From positions 1 through 8,228 of the forward strand of contig JAZNBA010000015.1 of the NCBI GenBank assembly GCA_045586785.1: DNA of 8,228 nt, read 5' to 3'. Below the pieces are notes generated by a model. That model saw only the letters and a program-made list of their open reading frames with translations, was not told where the DNA came from and did no database searches. This document shows positions 5,608-8,228 of the stretch, piece after piece. Source of the stretch: UMGS1002 sp045586785 (GTDB lineage: Bacteria > Bacillota > Clostridia > Oscillospirales > CAG-272). Position 1 is the stretch's first letter; the number at the start of each line of letters is the position of its first letter. The translations under genes and the position numbers were made by a program.

Positions 5608-6444
5608 TTAACACCCGCATTTTTTATCCGAAAGAGTCGTAAATGCAGAATTTGTACTGAATTCAGAAATCGGGAAAGCCATACTGTGGAAAATACTGCA
5701 AGGATCGTTATCGCAACCTGCAATGCACTCTTTATCCGGGACGCTATACTCTATGGCATTTATAAGATATTGTGCAGGGCGTATAATCCTAACAATAGAA
5801 AATATTCCCAAAGAAACAACTAAATACCGTTCCCTGCTTGAATTGAATTCACCTAAAGGTCCATCTATATTGTATGTAACACTTTCGGGCACATCGTCAC
5901 AGCAGCAACAACAATGACATGAATAATCTTTTTCAACTACTTGAGTGCACAATACAATGGGATCAATGGCTTCTACAACGGCATTAGGGGTATTTTTACT
6001 GCAACAAACTGTGTCGGGACAAACGCAAAAATCATTCGCATTGTAGCTGCTCTTAAAAATATTGACATTGCTTTCGCTTCCATATAACACTACTTTTTTA
6101 TCTATTACGGCTATTCCTTCAAACTCTTGCGGGCGACTACACCCCAAGCATGCTTCAAAAGTTAGTTTAATATAAAAACGAATATTTACAGTATAAAATC
6201 CTTTGTTAAATTGAACTGGATCTATGGATATATTGGCTGATGCTATGCAAGATTTTTTTGTGCGTACAGTTGATGTTCTGTCAATAATATCGTACCCGAA
6301 ATCGGTAAGGAAAACCGCCACATTTTCGTAACAATCGCGGTCTTTACATGAATCAAGAATTCTGTTTGTGTCTATGCTTATCATTTCTTTTGGGGACGAA
6401 ACAGTGCTGCCGTTGTTGCAACAAGAAAATCTATTATCTGACAT
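5608..6444 (-). CDS. Conserved-looking cysteine-rich protein of unknown function (278 aa, C-H-C5 cluster)
   Basis: I cannot assign a function or a named domain. It has 23 cysteines (about 8%): pairs at 8-9, 33/38, 99/102, 140/142 and 147-148, then C176-H-C178-to-182, then 240/244/249 and the C-terminal C-G-C. Between them are beta-strand-like segments (ISIDTNRILDSC, GFYTVNIRFYIKLTFEA, IAVIDKKVVLYGSESNV, VVEAIDPIVL). These resemble a group of uncharacterised clostridial proteins I have seen, including the late PDKEC motif. No signal peptide or membrane helix is evident, so a cytosolic, forespore or mother-cell location is likely. The ATG (6442-6444, reverse) has GGAGG at 6455-6459 with 10-base spacing. 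Codon use looks like its neighbours. It is convergent with clpX and divergent from the CvpA-like gene. Metal binding or a cross-linked structural (spore-layer) role is a guess. Confidence 0.85.
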   Translation of the reverse strand: MSDNRFSCCNNGSTVSSPKEMISIDTNRILDSCKDRDCYENVAVFLTDFGYDIIDRTSTVRTKKSCIASANISIDPVQFNKGFYTVNIRFYIKLTFEACLGCSRPQEFEGIAVIDKKVVLYGSESNVNIFKSSYNANDFCVCPDTVCCSKNTPNAVVEAIDPIVLCTQVVEKDYSCHCCCCCDDVPESVTYNIDGPLGEFNSSRERYLVVSLGIFSIVRIIRPAQYLINAIEYSVPDKECIAGCDNDPCSIFHSMAFPISEFSTNSAFTTLSDKKCGC

Positions 6445-6499
6445 GGTGGATATACCTCCAAAATGTTAATGTAGAGATGATCAATAATATCTCCTATAA

Positions 6500-6508
6500 T
6501 ATTCTATG
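6500..6508 (-). promoter_or_regulatory. Possible mother-cell (sigma-E/K-type) -10 element for the cysteine-rich gene
   Basis: Reverse-strand CATAGAATA fits CATANNNTA (sigma-K) and CATANNNT (sigma-E) -10 patterns, about 56 bases before the ATG. No convincing matching -35 is visible. A housekeeping alternative further up (TTTTAA-N17-TATAAT, -10 at 6563-6568 reverse) would give a leader of about 110 bases. No riboswitch or other gene is evident in the 197-base gap 6445-6641. Confidence 0.2.
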
Positions 6509-6576
6509 CTATATAGTTTTTTTTGACATAAAACGAGTAATTTTTATGTTAAAATTTATTTTATTATATTAGTTAA

Positions 6577-6605
6577 TTGACAAATTTAAAATATTGATAT
6601 ATAAT
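6577..6605 (+). promoter_or_regulatory. Perfect-consensus housekeeping promoter of the CvpA-like gene
   Basis: TTGACA (6577-6582), a 17-base spacer and TATAAT (6600-6605) match the sigma-A consensus at every position. Transcription would start near 6612, about 30 bases before the ATG. A second TTGACA at 6523-6528 with TATGTT (6545-6550, 16-base spacing) could be a weaker tandem promoter. Confidence 0.85.
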
Positions 6606-6641
6606 TGAATTATTGTTTTAACCTTAAGGAGCGGTATAGTA

Positions 6642-8174
6642 ATGATTGATGTTGAATTGCTGTGGATCATAGCATTTGCTGTGGAAATTATAATTTTATG
6701 TGTTGCAGCATACATTGGATGGCGCAACAGTTTTTGGAGTTGCTTAGTAAGAACCGCATATTTATTGATAATATCTATATTGTCATATGTTATTGCTTTG
6801 ATATGTGCGCCAAAAATATCAGGATTGTTGATTGATTGGGTGTGCCAAACTGATATAGAGCTTATTAATTCTATATGCATGGATTCGCCTGAAACAGTAA
6901 AACTATGTCAGATGGTTATTTCTCCGTATATAACTGCTTTAATGTTCCCTGCTATATTTATAATTTTTGAACTTTTATCATTAATAAAATTTTCTTTTGT
7001 ATCAAATAAAATTATCAATAAGATCAAAACTAATGTACGTCCTCGTATATGCAAATTGTTAGGCGCTGTTGTTGGATTTGTCAATGGACTGATGGTGGTA
7101 TCTGTTGTGCTTATCCCTTTATGCTTGTTTGGCGCCGCAATGGGGACGAGTAATGAGTTGACAGATGATTCAGCAAATAATAGCAAATATGTTTGCAGTT
7201 CAAATATATTGATTCCGGCATCAATTTCATTAAATAATATTACCAACATTAATGTTAGCACATTACCGCAAGAGTACATTGATATTTTTGAAAAGGATAT
7301 TAATATGACTGCCGAAGCAAAATGGTTGACTAATGCTGTAAAGCCGGCTATGAATGCATATACTTATGCCATTCAACGTAATATGTCTTCTAAGGAGGCT
7401 GTATTTTGCGCTTTAGGTGCCGTTAATGAGGTATCAGGAGAGTCAGAAGTAATTCCCGCAATATTTATGAGAATTATTTTTATTGCGTCAGAAAAATGGG
7501 GTAATGATCAGGAATTTATAGGAGTTAAACTCCAAGCTAATAATAAATTAGCTTCATCTTTGATATCAGAGACATTGAAAACGTTGAGCAATACAACTAA
7601 AGATAATGTTAAATCTACTGTTCGTATACTTATGGGAAACGGCTATGATAAAGGCGTATTAAATAACATATTGATATTATCTGCGATAAAAGACGAGTCA
7701 ACCGATTCTACAGTTCTTAACCCCAACACGCAAGAAAGCGTAACTGTATTGGCAGAAACTTTGATTTCTTTTGGCAAAGATGATGATTTTAAAGAAATAA
7801 CCGATTCTGTAAGCAATGATATAAGAAATGAATTTGCCGATGAGACCAGAGAAAAATTATTCCCGGAAGGAACTTCGGACAAAGATAAAATGGAAGTTGC
7901 GTCTACACTGGTTGAAGAGATAAATATCTATGATAAATCGCAAGGCGATGTGAATGACGCATATGATTATGAGGCGTGTGTTAATAATGTAGCAGACTAT
8001 ATTATGGAAGTTGATGGGAAATATAATTATGAGGCTACTGAATCAGAGGCATTAATAGTCGCTGTTTCTCTTGTTTCTTATATGAATTCAACAGATAATA
8101 TATCGGTTGAAGGCGTTTTAGAATACTTTGGTTTTTCAAATGATGAAATTTACAGAATAATTCATGGTACTTAA
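6642..8174 (+). CDS. CvpA-like membrane protein with a large C-terminal soluble domain (510 aa)
   Basis: The precise function is unknown. Four hydrophobic segments are visible at about 6-25, 37-56, 94-117 and 138-166. The layout and the pattern GWRNSFWSCLVR after helix 1 and LLGAVVGFVNGLMVV in helix 4 recall the CvpA (colicin V production) family, whose members are usually 160-180 residues. About 340 residues follow helix 4. They are hydrophilic, acidic and Ser/Thr/Asn-rich, with no recognised motif and no further membrane helix. With an even helix number both termini lie on the same side; which side is not settled by the sequence. AAGGAG (6626-6631) is 10 bases before the ATG. It is a single-gene unit with its own strong promoter and a hairpin after the stop. 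Similar CvpA-plus-domain proteins in Clostridia are possible, but I cannot confirm this. Confidence 0.88.
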   Translation: MIDVELLWIIAFAVEIIILCVAAYIGWRNSFWSCLVRTAYLLIISILSYVIALICAPKISGLLIDWVCQTDIELINSICMDSPETVKLCQMVISPYITALMFPAIFIIFELLSLIKFSFVSNKIINKIKTNVRPRICKLLGAVVGFVNGLMVVSVVLIPLCLFGAAMGTSNELTDDSANNSKYVCSSNILIPASISLNNITNINVSTLPQEYIDIFEKDINMTAEAKWLTNAVKPAMNAYTYAIQRNMSSKEAVFCALGAVNEVSGESEVIPAIFMRIIFIASEKWGNDQEFIGVKLQANNKLASSLISETLKTLSNTTKDNVKSTVRILMGNGYDKGVLNNILILSAIKDESTDSTVLNPNTQESVTVLAETLISFGKDDDFKEITDSVSNDIRNEFADETREKLFPEGTSDKDKMEVASTLVEEINIYDKSQGDVNDAYDYEACVNNVADYIMEVDGKYNYEATESEALIVAVSLVSYMNSTDNISVEGVLEYFGFSNDEIYRIIHGT

Positions 8175-8183
8175 TAATATCAA

Positions 8184-8209
8184 AGCGCTATATATGTTTA
8201 TATAGCGCT
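8184..8209. terminator. Perfect 11-bp hairpin after the CvpA-like gene
   Basis: AGCGCTATATA (8184-8194) pairs exactly with TATATAGCGCT (8199-8209) around the tetraloop TGTT. It begins 9 bases after the stop. No T-run follows on the plus strand (CAGATCACTGAC), so it is not a classic intrinsic terminator for this gene. On the minus strand it is followed by CTTTGATATTATTAAG, also a weak signal. It may act as a 3'-end stabiliser or a poor terminator. Confidence 0.5.
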
Positions 8210-8228
8210 CAGATCACTGACAAAGGGT

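Noticed and set aside
5899..5917. CAG/CAA triplet run as a microsatellite or poly-Gln coding tract
   Set aside because: Read on the minus strand it is the mixed TGT/TGC codons of the cysteine cluster in a supported gene. The plus-strand poly-Gln frame has no gene signals.
6908..7279. 123-codon minus-strand frame in the CvpA-like gene
   Set aside because: It is antisense to a gene with a perfect promoter and ribosome-binding site, with no independent support.
7390..7397. Strong internal Shine-Dalgarno-like TAAGGAGG in the CvpA-like gene
   Set aside because: No ATG follows at a usable distance and the surrounding frame is continuous. It encodes SKEA in the main frame.
1..8228. CRISPR array, tRNA, rRNA, insertion sequence or phage features
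   Set aside because: I saw no regularly spaced repeats, cloverleaf candidates, transposase or integrase motifs on either strand by eye.

Overview
The window is AT-rich chromosomal DNA that most likely comes from a spore-forming-type Clostridia, possibly near the Oscillospiraceae/Ruminococcaceae. The reasons are strong GGAGG ribosome-binding sites, consensus housekeeping promoters, the tig-clpP-clpX gene order, a DUF1540 protein, and a cysteine-rich orphan of a type I associate with Clostridia. This placement is an inference; there is no rRNA or other decisive marker here.

Layout. (1) 1-987 (+) is the C-terminal two thirds of threonine synthase, cut by the left edge and closed by an 11-bp hairpin. 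(2) 1029-1220 (-) is a small cysteine-rich DUF1540 protein, convergent with thrC. Its upstream region shows a sigma-G-like promoter. (3) 1311-2027 (+) is a calcineurin-like metallophosphoesterase with a TTG start, divergent from (2). (4) 2123-5543 (+) is the protein-quality-control block tig, clpP, clpX, led by a TTGACA-N17-TAAAAT promoter and closed by a strong intrinsic terminator. (5) 5608-6444 (-) is an unnamed 278-residue protein with 23 cysteines including a C-H-C5 cluster, convergent with clpX. (6) 6642-8174 (+) is a 510-residue membrane protein with a CvpA-like four-helix N-terminus and a large acidic C-terminal domain. It is driven by a perfect-consensus TTGACA-N17-TATAAT promoter and followed by a perfect 11-bp hairpin at the right edge.

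How it works together. Trigger factor catches nascent chains at the ribosome. ClpX unfolds damaged or tagged proteins and feeds them to ClpP, so the middle block is a chaperone/protease operon. The two minus-strand cysteine-rich genes bracket this plus-strand block, each converging on a plus-strand gene across a hairpin. Both look metal-binding or disulphide-linked and both may be expressed late in development, but that is a hypothesis. No mobile elements, CRISPR arrays, tRNAs, rRNAs or recognised riboswitches were seen. No intergenic gap exceeds about 200 bases.

The genes are mostly housekeeping. The least explained parts are the 278-residue cysteine-rich protein, the soluble domain of the CvpA-like protein, the basic tail of trigger factor, and the overlapping promoter/dyad region at 1253-1291.
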